A stretch of DNA of 64,000 nt from Roseivivax sp. GX 12232 (lineage in GTDB: Bacteria; Pseudomonadota; Alphaproteobacteria; Rhodobacterales; Rhodobacteraceae): contig NZ_JAJSEC010000003.1 in assembly GCF_021272185.1 (NCBI RefSeq), positions 310,001-374,000 of the forward strand, written 5' to 3'. A program made the translations under genes and the position numbers. Below are positions 27,937 through 36,381 of this stretch, piece by piece. The notes beneath the pieces are model-generated. The model saw only the letters and a list, made by a program, of their open reading frames with translations, was not told the origin of the DNA and did not search any database. Numbering within the stretch: position 1 is the first letter of the stretch; each line of letters starts with the position of its first letter.

Positions 27937-28419
27937 ATGGAACGGCTGAAGGACATGATCGACCGCCATGCTCAGCCCGGGCGGGTGGTCTGGATCGGGC
28001 TCAGGCCCGAGCGGCGCATGGAGATCGTCCCGCGCGAGGCCGCGCTTCTGGGCGTCTCGGGGCTCGAGGGCGACCATGCCCGGCCCGGCAAGCGGGCGCT
28101 GACGCTCTTCCAGGCCGAGCACCTGGCGGCGGTGGCCTCCTACCTCGGGCGCGAGGCGATCGCCCCCGAGGCCTTGCGGCGCAACCTGCATGTGGCGGGG
28201 CTGAACCTGGCCTCGCTGCGCGACCGCGAGATCGCGCTCGGCGAGGCGGTGGTGCGGCTGACCACCATCTGCGCGCCCTGTTCGCGCATGGAGGAGGCCT
28301 TCGGTCCCGGCGGCTATGCCGCGATCCGGGGCCATGGCGGCTGGTGCGCCGAGGTGGTGGAGCCGGGCCGCATCGCGCTCGGCGACCCGGTCCGGCCCCT
28401 CGGCGATCAGAGCGCGTAG
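27937..28419 (+). CDS. MOSC-domain protein
   Basis: A 160-residue stand-alone MOSC domain, a fold related to molybdenum-cofactor sulphurase C-termini. The conserved cysteine lies in RLTTICAPCSRMEEAFGPGG, and GLEGDHARPGKRALTLFQAE and RRNLHVAGLNLASL match the family. These proteins bind sulphur or N-hydroxylated substrates. The ATG at 27937 has GGAGGG ahead of it; a GTG at 27922 is possible. Its 3' end overlaps the convergent hydrolase gene by 13 bases. Confidence 0.9.
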   Translation: MERLKDMIDRHAQPGRVVWIGLRPERRMEIVPREAALLGVSGLEGDHARPGKRALTLFQAEHLAAVASYLGREAIAPEALRRNLHVAGLNLASLRDREIALGEAVVRLTTICAPCSRMEEAFGPGGYAAIRGHGGWCAEVVEPGRIALGDPVRPLGDQSA

Positions 28420-29375
28420 TCCCACTGGGCGGGCACCAGGCGGTAGCCCTCGCCCTCGCGGGCGACATTGGCGAGCCCGGGGAAGCCGATATGCGAGCCC
28501 GCGATCATCAGCCGGTCGGCGCTGACCCGGTCGAGGATCGCCTGCCGGGTGCTGACCGCCTGTTCGGGGTCCACGTCGAAGCCGATGGCGACATCGGGGC
28601 GGGCCATCTGGATCGGCGCGACATGCACGATGTCGGCCCAGATCAGGAGCGCGTCATCGCCCGAGGTGATCATGTAGCCCGCATGGCCCGGGGTGTGCCC
28701 CGGCAGCGGCACCGCCGAGACCCCGCGGGCGACCTCTTCCTCGCCCTCGAAGGTGGTCAGCCGGTCGGAATAGGCGCCGACGACGTTCTGGGCGAGGGCG
28801 GCGAAGCTCTGCACCATCTCGGGCGCGCCGGAGAAATTGCCCGCGTCGGTCCAGAAGGCGCGGTCGGTCTCGCTGACCACCAGTTCGGCATTGGGGAAGA
28901 AGGCCCCGCCGTCCGAAAGCGCGCCCGCGACGTGGTCGGGGTGCAGGTGGGTGGCGAGAAGCTTGGTCACATCGCCCGGCGCCACGCCCGCGGCCTCGAG
29001 GTTCTGCGGCATCTTGCCGAGGTCCGGGCCCATGGCATCGGCGGTGCCCGCGTCGACCATGATCACCTCGTCGCCGCTTTCGATCAGGAAGGCGTTGACC
29101 GCCGAGGGGAAGGTCGCGGGGTCGCGGAAGGCGGCGCGCATGCGCTCTTCGTATTCCGGCGCCTCGATGCCGATCAGCGCCTCGGGGCCGATGTGCAGCG
29201 CCCCGTCGGCGAGCGCGGTGACGGTGATGTCGCCCACGGCGAAGCGCTGGACGGCGGGCACCTGGCCCGCGGGCGCGGCATGGGCGGCGGCCCGGGCGGT
29301 CCGGGGCAGGGCGGCGCTGCCGAGGCCCGCCAGCCCGGCGAGCGGCACGGTGGACAGGAAATCGCGGCGTTTCAT
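28407..29375 (-). CDS. Tat-exported metallo-beta-lactamase-fold hydrolase
   Basis: A 322-residue exported hydrolase. A twin-arginine signal (MKRRDFLSTVPLAGLAGLG, A-rich cleavage region near 30) suggests that a folded zinc enzyme is sent to the periplasm. Zinc motif THLHPDHVAG (HxHxDH), PGHTPGHAGY, WADIVHVAP and a final SHIGFPG supply all the MBL ligands. The substrate is unknown; relatives include lactonases and arylsulphatase-like enzymes. The start ATG at 29375 has GGAGGAGAC upstream. Upstream is a long repeat-bearing gap. Confidence 0.9.
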   Translation of the reverse strand: MKRRDFLSTVPLAGLAGLGSAALPRTARAAAHAAPAGQVPAVQRFAVGDITVTALADGALHIGPEALIGIEAPEYEERMRAAFRDPATFPSAVNAFLIESGDEVIMVDAGTADAMGPDLGKMPQNLEAAGVAPGDVTKLLATHLHPDHVAGALSDGGAFFPNAELVVSETDRAFWTDAGNFSGAPEMVQSFAALAQNVVGAYSDRLTTFEGEEEVARGVSAVPLPGHTPGHAGYMITSGDDALLIWADIVHVAPIQMARPDVAIGFDVDPEQAVSTRQAILDRVSADRLMIAGSHIGFPGLANVAREGEGYRLVPAQWDYAL

Positions 29376-29746
29376 GGTTCTGTCTCCTCCTTCGGGTGAC
29401 CCGGGGTCACTTGGGTTGGTGCCGCAGAGGTATCCCGAGCGCGCGCCCGGGCCGGTCACGATCGGGTGATACCTGTCGCGCGCGATGGAAATTCGGGGGT
29501 GGGGGCAGGGTTGGAGCTGGAGAAGGCAGGGCGCAGTGGGGCTGGCCCGAGAGAGGGCTGGGCAGGTCATGCCGCCACAAAGCGACCCGCAGCCGCAGTT
29601 CTTGCCGCATTTCGCCCACCTCCGTAGCTCTTCCCAGCCAACCCCAACCAATCGGCCCAAGATCGCATGCCTCCTTCCGCACCCACCAAGCATTCGCCCA
29701 GCCCCACGCGCCTTCCGAAGACACCGCCATCGCCTTCGCGCCTCCT

Positions 29747-29921
29747 TGCGCCCGAATAGCACCGAAGGTGCCGGGCGCGCGCCGGACCGGCCCGATGGGC
29801 CGGCGCTCTTTCGGGCGGTGCGCTTAGCTATCCCCTCGTCCTGACCTTGCAGCCATAAAACGCTTCGCTCAGAGGCCAGCAGCGCCGGCCCCCGGTCCGG
29901 CGCGCGCCCTCTGTGGCGAGG
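29747..29921 (+). repeat. Dispersed composite palindromic element, copy 3
   Basis: Begins with TGCGCCCGAATAGCACCGAA then GGTGCCGGGCGCGCGCC and GGACCGGCCCGATGGGCC. The core includes GTGCGCTTAGCT and CCTGACCTTGCAGCCATAAA. It ends with CAGCGCCGGCCCCCGGTCC then GGCGCGCGCCCTCTG. The left arm carries about six extra bases relative to the right arm, so the terminal inverted repeats are imperfect. Same orientation as copies 4 and 5. Confidence 0.87.
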
Positions 29922-30057
29922 AGGGCGCGCGGGGGCGGGGCTGCTTGACGAGACGGGGGTGCTGCCCTCGGGGGCGTTTCTTCGTGGTTGCCCCGATATT
30001 TCAAGCACACCACCACTCTGCCGTCGTTTTCCCCGAACTTCGACACTGATGCACCTC

Positions 30058-30234
30058 CTTGCGCCCGAACAGCATCAAAGATGCCGGGCGCGCGCCGGAC
30101 CGGCCCCTTGGGCCGGCGCTCCTTGGGATGGTGTGCTTAGCTCTACGCTAGTCCTGACCTTGCTGGGATAAAACGCTTCGCTCAGAGGCCAGCAGCGCCG
30201 GCCCCCGGTCCGGCGCGCGCCCTCTGTTGCGAGG
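30058..30234 (+). repeat. Dispersed composite palindromic element, copy 4
   Basis: Begins CTTGCGCCCGAACAGCATCAAAG, differing by a few bases from copy 3, with CGGCCCCTTGGGCCGGCGCT in the left arm. The core has GGTGTGCTTAGCTC and CCTGACCTTGCTGGGATAAA, then CGCTTCGCTCAGAGGCCAGC, identical to copy 3. It ends GCGCGCGCCCTCTGTTGCGA. It lies 136 bases beyond copy 3 in the same orientation. Confidence 0.87.
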
Positions 30235-30431
30235 GGTGGAGAGGAGGATTGGGTGGAGAGGGAAGGCCAAATTGGCAGATTGACCGCTGTGCCACTGAAG
30301 GGCCAAAGGGTAGCGCTGAGGGCCGCGCGATAGGGCGGTGAAGGGCAAGGCCGAGTGCGACGCCACGGGATCGTCGAAGCGCGGGACGGGGCGCCGCGCA
30401 CAGGAGGCCCGAAGCTTATGACCGGGCACGG

Positions 30432-30540
30432 TGCCACGGGGACGTCAAAGGGTCAGGCCGAGTGCCGGGCCACAGGCCAGCCAAAGCGCAGGACCAAGCG
30501 CCCCGCCACAGGCCAGCCAATGCGCTTCGCAGACGCGCGA
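30432..30540. repeat. 36-bp tandem repeat before nadD
   Basis: CCACAGGCCAGCCAA occurs at 30470 and 30506, exactly 36 bases apart, and a diverged unit (GCCACGGGGACGTCAAAG) precedes it at 30433. The sequence is not recognisably coding. Confidence 0.65.
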
Positions 30541-30661
30541 TCCGGCCCATCCGCCCCCAACAGCGCCCAAGTGCCAGCCCGCCCGCCGCCTTACCTCCCA
30601 ACCCCGCCCAACCTCCCCCAACACATTGCCTTTCCCCGCAATCCGGTGTTTCACCCCTCCC

Positions 30662-31279
30662 ATGATGGAGCTTGCCCAGCACACCGGCCTTGCCCTGCCG
30701 CCCGGACGGGCCGTGGGGCTCTTGGGCGGGTCCTTCGACCCGCCGCACGCGGGGCACCTGGAGATCAGCCGCGAGGCGATGCGGCGCTTCGGGCTCGACC
30801 GGGTGCTCTGGCTGGTCTCGCCGGGCAACCCGCTGAAGACCCGCGGGCCGGCGCCGCTGGATGACCGCATGGCAGCGGCGCGGGCGCTGGTCGATCATCC
30901 GCGCATCCATGTCTGTGACCTCGAGGCGCGGCTCGAGACCCGCCACACCGCCGAGACCCTGCGGCTCCTGCAGCGCCGCTTTCCGAAGGTGCGCTTCGTC
31001 TGGCTCATGGGCGCCGACAACCTGCGGCAGTTCCACCGCTGGCAGAACTGGCACGACATCCTGGCGCGGGTGCCGGTGGGGGTGCTGGCACGCCCCGGAG
31101 ACCGGATCTCCGCCCGCCGCTCGACCGCCGCGCGGGTCTATGCCGACGCCCGGCTGCCGGCGCCGCAGAGCCGTGCCCTCGCCCGGGCCGAGACCCCGGC
31201 CTGGTGCTTCGTGAACGTGCCGATGACGGACATTTCCTCCTCGGAGATCCGCGCGCGGGGCGACTGGCGCAAGGGCTGA
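30662..31279 (+). CDS. nadD: Nicotinate-nucleotide adenylyltransferase
   Basis: Adenylates nicotinate mononucleotide on the way to NAD. The 205-residue protein has the nucleotidyltransferase signature [19 protein letters not shown] (HxGH) and the C-terminal ISSSEIR motif. [10 protein letters not shown] and [17 protein letters not shown] are typical NadD blocks. The start is the ATG at 30662, or the adjacent one at 30665; upstream frame is repeat DNA. Confidence 0.95.
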   Translation: MMELAQHTGLALPPGRAVGLLGGSFDPPHAGHLEISREAMRRFGLDRVLWLVSPGNPLKTRGPAPLDDRMAAARALVDHPRIHVCDLEARLETRHTAETLRLLQRRFPKVRFVWLMGADNLRQFHRWQNWHDILARVPVGVLARPGDRISARRSTAARVYADARLPAPQSRALARAETPAWCFVNVPMTDISSSEIRARGDWRKG

Positions 31280-31309
31280 GGCCCGGGGCAGGGCGCTCCT
31301 GCGCCGCCG

Positions 31310-31391
31310 CTCTCTCCGCCACGCCCAATGGCTCGCTTCCGCGGGCGAAGGCCCTCTCCGCCGCGCCCGAAGGCCCGCATCCCGCGGCGCT
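31310..31391. repeat. 41-bp direct repeat, two units
   Basis: CTCTCCGCCACGCCCAATGG and CTCTCCGCCGCGCCCGAAGG begin two consecutive units about 41 bases apart, in the 244-base gap between nadD and the DD-peptidase gene. Nothing else is seen in that gap. Confidence 0.6.
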
Positions 31392-31523
31392 CCTGGCCCC
31401 GCGTCCCGCCGCCCTCCAAAACCCGTCCCCCCACGCGACTCCCCGCCGATCCGCCACTCCCCGGCACCTGCCGTCGCGGCGGGCCGCTTGTCTTGCCCGC
31501 AAACGGTCTATTTACTCCGCCGC

Positions 31524-33050
31524 ATGACGACGCGGCTGACACGAAGGCACCTGATGCAGGGGCTGGGCCTGGCCTGGCTCGCCGGCCCCGCATGGGCGAC
31601 TGCCCCCGAACGCTCGCTCCGGCCGATCGGGCGGGGCGACGACCTTCTGAAGAAAACCGTGCCCGACCTGCGCGAGATCGTCTCGGGCGCGGGGCTGAAC
31701 GGGCCGAGCTCGGTCGCCGTGGCGCGGGTCGAGACCGGCGAGATGCTGGAGAACTACGCCGGCAGCATCGGCCTGCCGCCCGCCTCGGTCGCCAAGGCGC
31801 TGACCGCGGGCTATGCGCTCGACACGCTGGGCGGCGACTACCGCTTCACCACGCGGCTCCTGACCACCACGCCCCCGACCGAGAGCGGCGCCATCACCGG
31901 CGACCTGATCCTGGCCGGCGGCGGCGATCCGACGCTCGACACCGACGGGCTGGGGCGACTGGCCGAACGGCTGAAGGCGGCCGGCGTGACCGAGGTGCGC
32001 GGGCGGCTCCTGGTCTGGGGCGGCGCGCTGCCCCGCATCGTCGAGATCGACAGCGAACAGCCCGACCACGTGGGCTACAACCCGGCGATCTCGGGGCTGA
32101 ACCTCAACTACAACCGCGTGCATTTCGAATGGCGCCGCGCGGGGTCGGACTACGCCGTCACCATGGACGGCCGCTCGGGCAAATACCGCCCCGAGGTGGC
32201 CATGGCGCGCATGGTGGTCGTGGCCCGCTCGAGCCCGATCTACACCTACCGCGACGCGGGCCTGCGCGACGACTGGACGGTGGCGAAATCGGCGCTGGGC
32301 GACGGCGGCGCGCGCTGGCTGCCGGTGCGCGAGCCCGAGCTTTACGCGGGCGAGGTCTTCCAGACCCTCGCGGGCGCCTATGGCATCCGCCTGAAGGCCC
32401 CCGAACGCATCGAGACCCTGCCGCAGGAAGCGACCGAAGTGGCCGCGCTCGACAGCGCGCCGCTCCTCGAGATCCTCGAGGACATGCTGCTTTATTCGAC
32501 CAATCTCACCGCCGAGATCACCGGGCTGACCGCCAGCGCGGCGCGGGGCGTGGCGGCGACCGACCTCGCGGCTTCGGCGGCGGCGATGAACACCTGGGCG
32601 CAGGAGGCGCTGGGCCTCGAGAAGGTGGCGCTGGTCGATCATTCGGGCCTCGGCGACATGAGCCGCATCTCCGCCCAGGCCATGGTCACCGCGCTCATCG
32701 CGCTGCGCGACCGGCTGCCGCTGCGCGCGATCCTCAAGGACATCCCGCTGGTCGACGACAGCCGCGCGGCGATCCCGGATTCGGGCGTGGAGATCCGCGC
32801 CAAGACCGGCACGCTCAACTTCGTTTCGGGGCTCGCGGGCTACGAGACCCTGGCCGACGGCTCGGAGCTGGCCTTCGCGATCTTCTCGGCCGATCTTCAG
32901 CGCCGCGCCGAGATACCGATGGAAGCCCGCGAGCGGCCGCAGGGCGGGCGCACCTGGAACGGCAAGGCCAAGCGCATGCAGCAGGCGCTGCTCCGGCGCT
33001 GGCGAGTGGTCTTCGCCGAGGCCCGCGAACAGGCGGAAGTGCAGGAGTGA
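31524..33050 (+). CDS. dacB: D-alanyl-D-alanine carboxypeptidase/endopeptidase (PBP4, peptidase S13)
   Basis: A periplasmic penicillin-binding protein that trims or opens peptidoglycan cross-links. The three active-site motifs are present: SVAK (Ser88, Lys91) in LPPASVAKALTAG, SxN as YSTN in LLYSTNLTAEI, and KTG in EIRAKTGTLNFVSG. The 508-residue length fits S13 with its inserted domains (GDLILAGGGDPTL, LNYNRVHFEW). The export signal TTRLTRRHLMQGLGLAWLAG looks Tat-like because of the RR followed by HLM. The start ATG at 31524 is preferred; the frame is open a further 12 codons. Confidence 0.93.
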   Translation: MTTRLTRRHLMQGLGLAWLAGPAWATAPERSLRPIGRGDDLLKKTVPDLREIVSGAGLNGPSSVAVARVETGEMLENYAGSIGLPPASVAKALTAGYALDTLGGDYRFTTRLLTTTPPTESGAITGDLILAGGGDPTLDTDGLGRLAERLKAAGVTEVRGRLLVWGGALPRIVEIDSEQPDHVGYNPAISGLNLNYNRVHFEWRRAGSDYAVTMDGRSGKYRPEVAMARMVVVARSSPIYTYRDAGLRDDWTVAKSALGDGGARWLPVREPELYAGEVFQTLAGAYGIRLKAPERIETLPQEATEVAALDSAPLLEILEDMLLYSTNLTAEITGLTASAARGVAATDLAASAAAMNTWAQEALGLEKVALVDHSGLGDMSRISAQAMVTALIALRDRLPLRAILKDIPLVDDSRAAIPDSGVEIRAKTGTLNFVSGLAGYETLADGSELAFAIFSADLQRRAEIPMEARERPQGGRTWNGKAKRMQQALLRRWRVVFAEAREQAEVQE

Positions 33051-33111
33051 GCCGCGGCCTCTGGCCGGGCGCGGCGCGCGGCCTAGCTCGCGCAGGCAAA
33101 GGAGCCTGCCC

Positions 33112-33675
33112 ATGAGTGCCACCATCGAGGACGAGCTGCGCCTCGCCCGCCGCACCCAGCTTCCCGACGCCCTGCGTGTGCTACTGGCGGAATTTCCCCG
33201 CAGCGGCTGGGAGGCGCATCCGCATTTCCAGGGGCTGGTGCAGTTCTGGCTCGGCCGCCACGGCATGTTCCGCGAGATTGTCGCGGCGCTGAAATCCGAT
33301 GCCGAGGCGGCGATGGACGGCAAGCTCGAGGGCCGTGCCCGCGACGCGCGGCTCTCGCGCTACGGGGGCGCGCTGGTCAACGAGCTGCACGGCCACCACC
33401 AGATCGAGGACCACCATTATTTCCCGGTGCTGGTGGGGCTCGATGCGCGGATCAAGCGCGGCTTCGACATCCTCGACCGCGATCACGACGACATGGACGG
33501 GCTGCTCGACCGCTTCGCCCGGGGCGCCAACGGCGTGCTGCGGGGCGAGCTGGAGACCGGGCGCTTCCGCGAGGAGCTTCTGGGCTTCGAGGCGCTGCTC
33601 GACCGGCATCTCAACGACGAGGAAGAGCTGATCGTCCCGGTGATCCTGAAGAACGGCCCCGGCGGTTTGCACTGA
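33112..33675 (+). CDS. Hemerythrin-domain (HHE) protein
   Basis: A 187-residue four-helix di-iron protein. Metal ligands appear as His in GRHGMF, HGHHQIEDHHYFP, DRDHDDMDGLLDRF and DRHLNDEEELIVPV, the usual H...HxxxE...H...HxxxD type spacing. Such domains sense or bind oxygen or nitric oxide, or store iron. The start ATG at 33112 has AGGAG ten bases ahead. It lies 61 bases after the DD-peptidase gene. Partner and ligand are unknown. Confidence 0.88.
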   Translation: MSATIEDELRLARRTQLPDALRVLLAEFPRSGWEAHPHFQGLVQFWLGRHGMFREIVAALKSDAEAAMDGKLEGRARDARLSRYGGALVNELHGHHQIEDHHYFPVLVGLDARIKRGFDILDRDHDDMDGLLDRFARGANGVLRGELETGRFREELLGFEALLDRHLNDEEELIVPVILKNGPGGLH

Positions 33676-33690
33676 CCGGGGCCGGGGGCC

Positions 33691-33945
33691 TCACTCGACG
33701 ATCGAGACCGCGTTGATCGTCTTCCAGCCGTTGTCGGCGTCGGAGGTATAGAGGATCGCGACCTTCTGGCCCGGGGCCAGCACCGGCGCGGTCTCGAGGG
33801 TTTCGAGCGACCAGACGGTCTTGTCGGTCAGCACCAGGAGCCGTTTCTCGGGGTCGTAGGTCGCGATGGTGCCCTGGGTCTGGTCGGCGAAAGCGGCCAG
33901 CGGCGCGAGGGCGAGAAGGGCGGCGGCGGCGAAGGGTTTCAGCAT
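33691..33945 (-). CDS. DUF1344-like small exported protein
   Basis: An 84-residue protein with a Sec signal (MLKPFAAAALLALAPLAAFA). The mature part QGTIATYDPEKRLLVLTDKT ... LAPGQKVAILYTSDADNGWK resembles the DUF1344 pattern of a short beta-barrel-like domain in periplasmic proteins. The start is the ATG at 33945 with AAGGAGACC upstream. Function unknown. It converges on the hemerythrin gene, with 15 bases between stops. Confidence 0.78.
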   Translation of the reverse strand: MLKPFAAAALLALAPLAAFADQTQGTIATYDPEKRLLVLTDKTVWSLETLETAPVLAPGQKVAILYTSDADNGWKTINAVSIVE

Positions 33946-34087
33946 CGGTGGTCTCCTTGGACCGGGTTGCGACTGAGCTGAAATGGGAGAGCGCGGCGGC
34001 CCTGCAAGTGGGCGCGGCGGAATTATTTTCACGGCTTCGCGCGCGCGGTCCCTAGGCCGGGGCGGTCCCGGAAAATCCCGTTCCCGT

Positions 34088-35467
34088 TCAATCCCTTGGC
34101 CTGTCGTCCCGCCTGGTCTCCGGGAAGCGCAGCACCGCCCTGAGGCCGGGCGCGTTGTCGCCCAGCTCCAGCGCCGCGCCATGCGCCTGGGCGACCGCCG
34201 AGACCAGCGCCAGTCCGAGCCCGTTGCCGGGCGTCGTGCGGCTGCGTTCGAGCCGGTAGAGCCGCCGCGTCACCAGCCCGCGCTCCTCCTCGGGGATGCC
34301 GGGGCCGCGGTCCGCGACCGACAGGACCGGGGCGCCGCGCTCGCGCCGGGCGGTGAGGCGGATCGCGCTGCCGCCGCCGTGGCGCAGGGCGTTCTCGATC
34401 AGGTTGGCCAGCGCCTGGCCCAGGAGCGCGCGGTTGCCGGTGACGGGCAGGGGGCCCGTGGCGATCTCGGTCTCGAGCGTCACGCCGGCCTCCTCGGCGG
34501 CGGGCTCGTAAAGCTCGGCGATCTCGGCGGCCAGCTCGGCCAGGTCGAGCGGCGCGGGGTCGGCCTCAGGGCCGCCGGCCTCGATCTGGGCGATCTCCAG
34601 GAGCGACTGGAAGACCCGCACCGCGCGGTCGGCCTCCTCGCGGGCCCGGTCGGCCAGGGGCGCGCGGGGGTCGTCGTCCTCGGTCCGGGCCTGCATCTCG
34701 TCGAGCAGCACCGCGATGCGCTGCAGCGGCGTGCGCAGGTCGTGGGCGATGTCGGCGCTGACCTGGCGCAGCGCCTCGGTCGCCTCTTCCTGCCGCGCGG
34801 CCATGCGGTTCAGCCCGCGCCCGATGCGGGTCAGGTCGTCCTCGCCGGCGCGGCCCGGATCGTAGCGCGCCGAGAGGTCGCCGCCGGCGATCCGGTCGAG
34901 CGTCGTCTCGATCCGCGCCACCCGCCGGGCCGAGCGCCGGGCGATCAGCGTGCCGAGCCCGAAGGACAGGATCACCGTCGGCAGGAGCGAGAGCACCACC
35001 AGCCCCGCGAAGGTGCGGCTGAGGTCGGCCACCCGCTCGCGCGACTGCGCCACCACCAGCACCCCGGAGGAAAGCCTCCGCACCTCCTTCATGTAGCCCG
35101 CCTCGGAGAGCGACTCGCCCTCGCGCGCGGCCAGGACCACCTGGCTGCCGATCAGCCGCGCGTCGGCATTGCCCGCATGGGCCCCGTCGTCGCCGAGAAA
35201 GAGGTAGACCCGCTGGCGCGGATCGGCGGCCCGGGCGCGCACCGCGACCAGGGTGCGCAGGGCGCGCGGCGTGGCGCTGATGTCGAGGCCCGCCATCTCG
35301 GCCTCGAGATCGGCGCGGATGCCCGCCTCGGCCTGGGCCTTGAGCGTCAGATAGGCGCCGCCCAGGGTCACCAGGTTCACCGTCGCGAAGACCAGCACCA
35401 GCCAGAGCGCGATCCGCACCGGGGTGGAGCGGACGAGGTTCGACAGGGTGGCGCGGTCTCGGGTCAT
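34088..35467 (-). CDS. Two-component sensor histidine kinase
   Basis: A 459-residue membrane kinase. TM1 spans about residues 17-40, a periplasmic sensor about 41-155, TM2 about 156-177 (VVLSLLPTVILSFGLGTLIA), then HAMP. HisKA carries His242 in SADIAHDLRTPLQRIAVLLD. The ATPase N, G1 and G2 boxes are ANLIENALRHGGG, VADRGPGIPEEE and GNGLGLALVSAVA. The gene overlaps the regulator at 35464 by ATGA, so the pair is coupled. The sensed signal is not evident; the neighbouring divergent DegP-type protease suggests envelope stress. Confidence 0.93.
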   Translation of the reverse strand: MTRDRATLSNLVRSTPVRIALWLVLVFATVNLVTLGGAYLTLKAQAEAGIRADLEAEMAGLDISATPRALRTLVAVRARAADPRQRVYLFLGDDGAHAGNADARLIGSQVVLAAREGESLSEAGYMKEVRRLSSGVLVVAQSRERVADLSRTFAGLVVLSLLPTVILSFGLGTLIARRSARRVARIETTLDRIAGGDLSARYDPGRAGEDDLTRIGRGLNRMAARQEEATEALRQVSADIAHDLRTPLQRIAVLLDEMQARTEDDDPRAPLADRAREEADRAVRVFQSLLEIAQIEAGGPEADPAPLDLAELAAEIAELYEPAAEEAGVTLETEIATGPLPVTGNRALLGQALANLIENALRHGGGSAIRLTARRERGAPVLSVADRGPGIPEEERGLVTRRLYRLERSRTTPGNGLGLALVSAVAQAHGAALELGDNAPGLRAVLRFPETRRDDRPRD

Positions 35468-36138
35468 TCGGTGATCTTGTAGCCCGCCCCGCGCACGGTG
35501 ACGATCAGGTCGCGCCCGAAGGGCCGGTCGACCTTGGCGCGGAGCCGCGAGATATGGGTCTCCACCACGTTGGTCTGCGGGTCGAAATGGATGTTCCAGA
35601 CCGCCTCGAGCAGCATGGTGCGGGTCTGCACCCGGCCTTTGCGGCGCAGAAGATGCTCCAGAAGCGCGAACTCGCGCGGCAAGAGGTCCAGCGGCTGGCC
35701 CGCGCGGGTCACCGTGCGGCGCACCAGGTCCATCTCGAGGTCGCCCGCGCGCAGCACCGTCTCGGCGGCATCGGCCATCGGCAGCCGCCGCCCCAGCGCC
35801 GCGATCCGCGCCGAGAGCTCGCCGAAGGCGAAGGGTTTCACCAGGTAGTCGTCGCCGCCCGCGGAGAGCCCCTCGATCCGGTCGCCGATGCCGCCCATGG
35901 CGGTCAGGAAGATCACCGGCGTCGCGACCTTGGCGGTGCGCAGCGCCTTGACCAGCGACAGCCCGTCGAGGTCCGGCAGCATCCGGTCGATCACCAGCAC
36001 GTCGTAGGGCTGGCCCATGGCCTGGCCCAGGGCGTCCTTGCCCGAGACCAGCCGGTCCACCGAATGGCCTTCCTCGGTCAGTCCGCGGGTGATGAAGTCC
36101 GCGGTTGTCACGTCGTCTTCCACGACCAGGATTTTCAT
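35464..36138 (-). CDS. OmpR-family response regulator
   Basis: A 224-residue regulator with a receiver domain (acidic EDD at 7-9, phospho-acceptor Asp51 in YDVLVIDRMLPDLDG, Lys101 in YLVKPF). The C-terminal winged-helix (PLDLLPREFALLEHLLRRKG ... VWNIHFDPQTNVVETHISRL) is OmpR/PhoB type. It is the partner of the kinase at 34088. Its start, ATG 36138, faces the protease gene across a 243-base gap with a possible operator. Confidence 0.94.
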   Translation of the reverse strand: MKILVVEDDVTTADFITRGLTEEGHSVDRLVSGKDALGQAMGQPYDVLVIDRMLPDLDGLSLVKALRTAKVATPVIFLTAMGGIGDRIEGLSAGGDDYLVKPFAFGELSARIAALGRRLPMADAAETVLRAGDLEMDLVRRTVTRAGQPLDLLPREFALLEHLLRRKGRVQTRTMLLEAVWNIHFDPQTNVVETHISRLRAKVDRPFGRDLIVTVRGAGYKITE

Positions 36139-36264
36139 CGCTGCGCCTCGCTCAAGAAGCCGTGAGGGGGTGGGGGTTACAAAGGCAGGCCCGGGCGGAT
36201 TTCAAGGGAAGGCGCCCCTCGGGGCCCCGGAACTGGCGGCGCCGTGACATTCCTTGCGGATTTG

Positions 36265-36307
36265 TAATCTCCCGCCGGGCGCCCCTGCAATCTCGGGCGC
36301 AGAGATT
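36265..36307. promoter_or_regulatory. Candidate operator between response regulator and DegP-type gene
   Basis: AATCTC occurs at 36266 and 36289, 23 bases apart (about two helical turns), followed by its inverse GAGATT at 36302, forming AATCTC-N7-GAGATT. The location between divergent regulator and protease genes suits control by the OmpR-type regulator. Pattern-based only. Confidence 0.4.
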
Positions 36308-36381
36308 ATGGCATGAGCCCCGGCGGAGCCCTCTGCCGGGTCGCATCCCAGTCAGAACGGACAAGAACGGAGAGCTTTGCG

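Larger units (their letters stand above)
29376..30661. other. 1.3-kb non-coding interval with two palindromic elements and a tandem array
   Basis: Between the divergent hydrolase and nadD genes no gene is supported. It contains copies 3 and 4 of the dispersed element (29747, 30058), both in the same direction, and a 36-bp tandem array (30432-30540). Open frames here pass through repeats and differ in composition from genes. It is the longest gene-free stretch in the window. Confidence 0.65.

Noticed and set aside
29485-30171. Open frames overlapping element copies 3 and 4 as genes or a transposon
   Set aside because: They arise from the repeat sequence itself, change frame between copies and show no protein-like conservation. 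No transposase is encoded inside.
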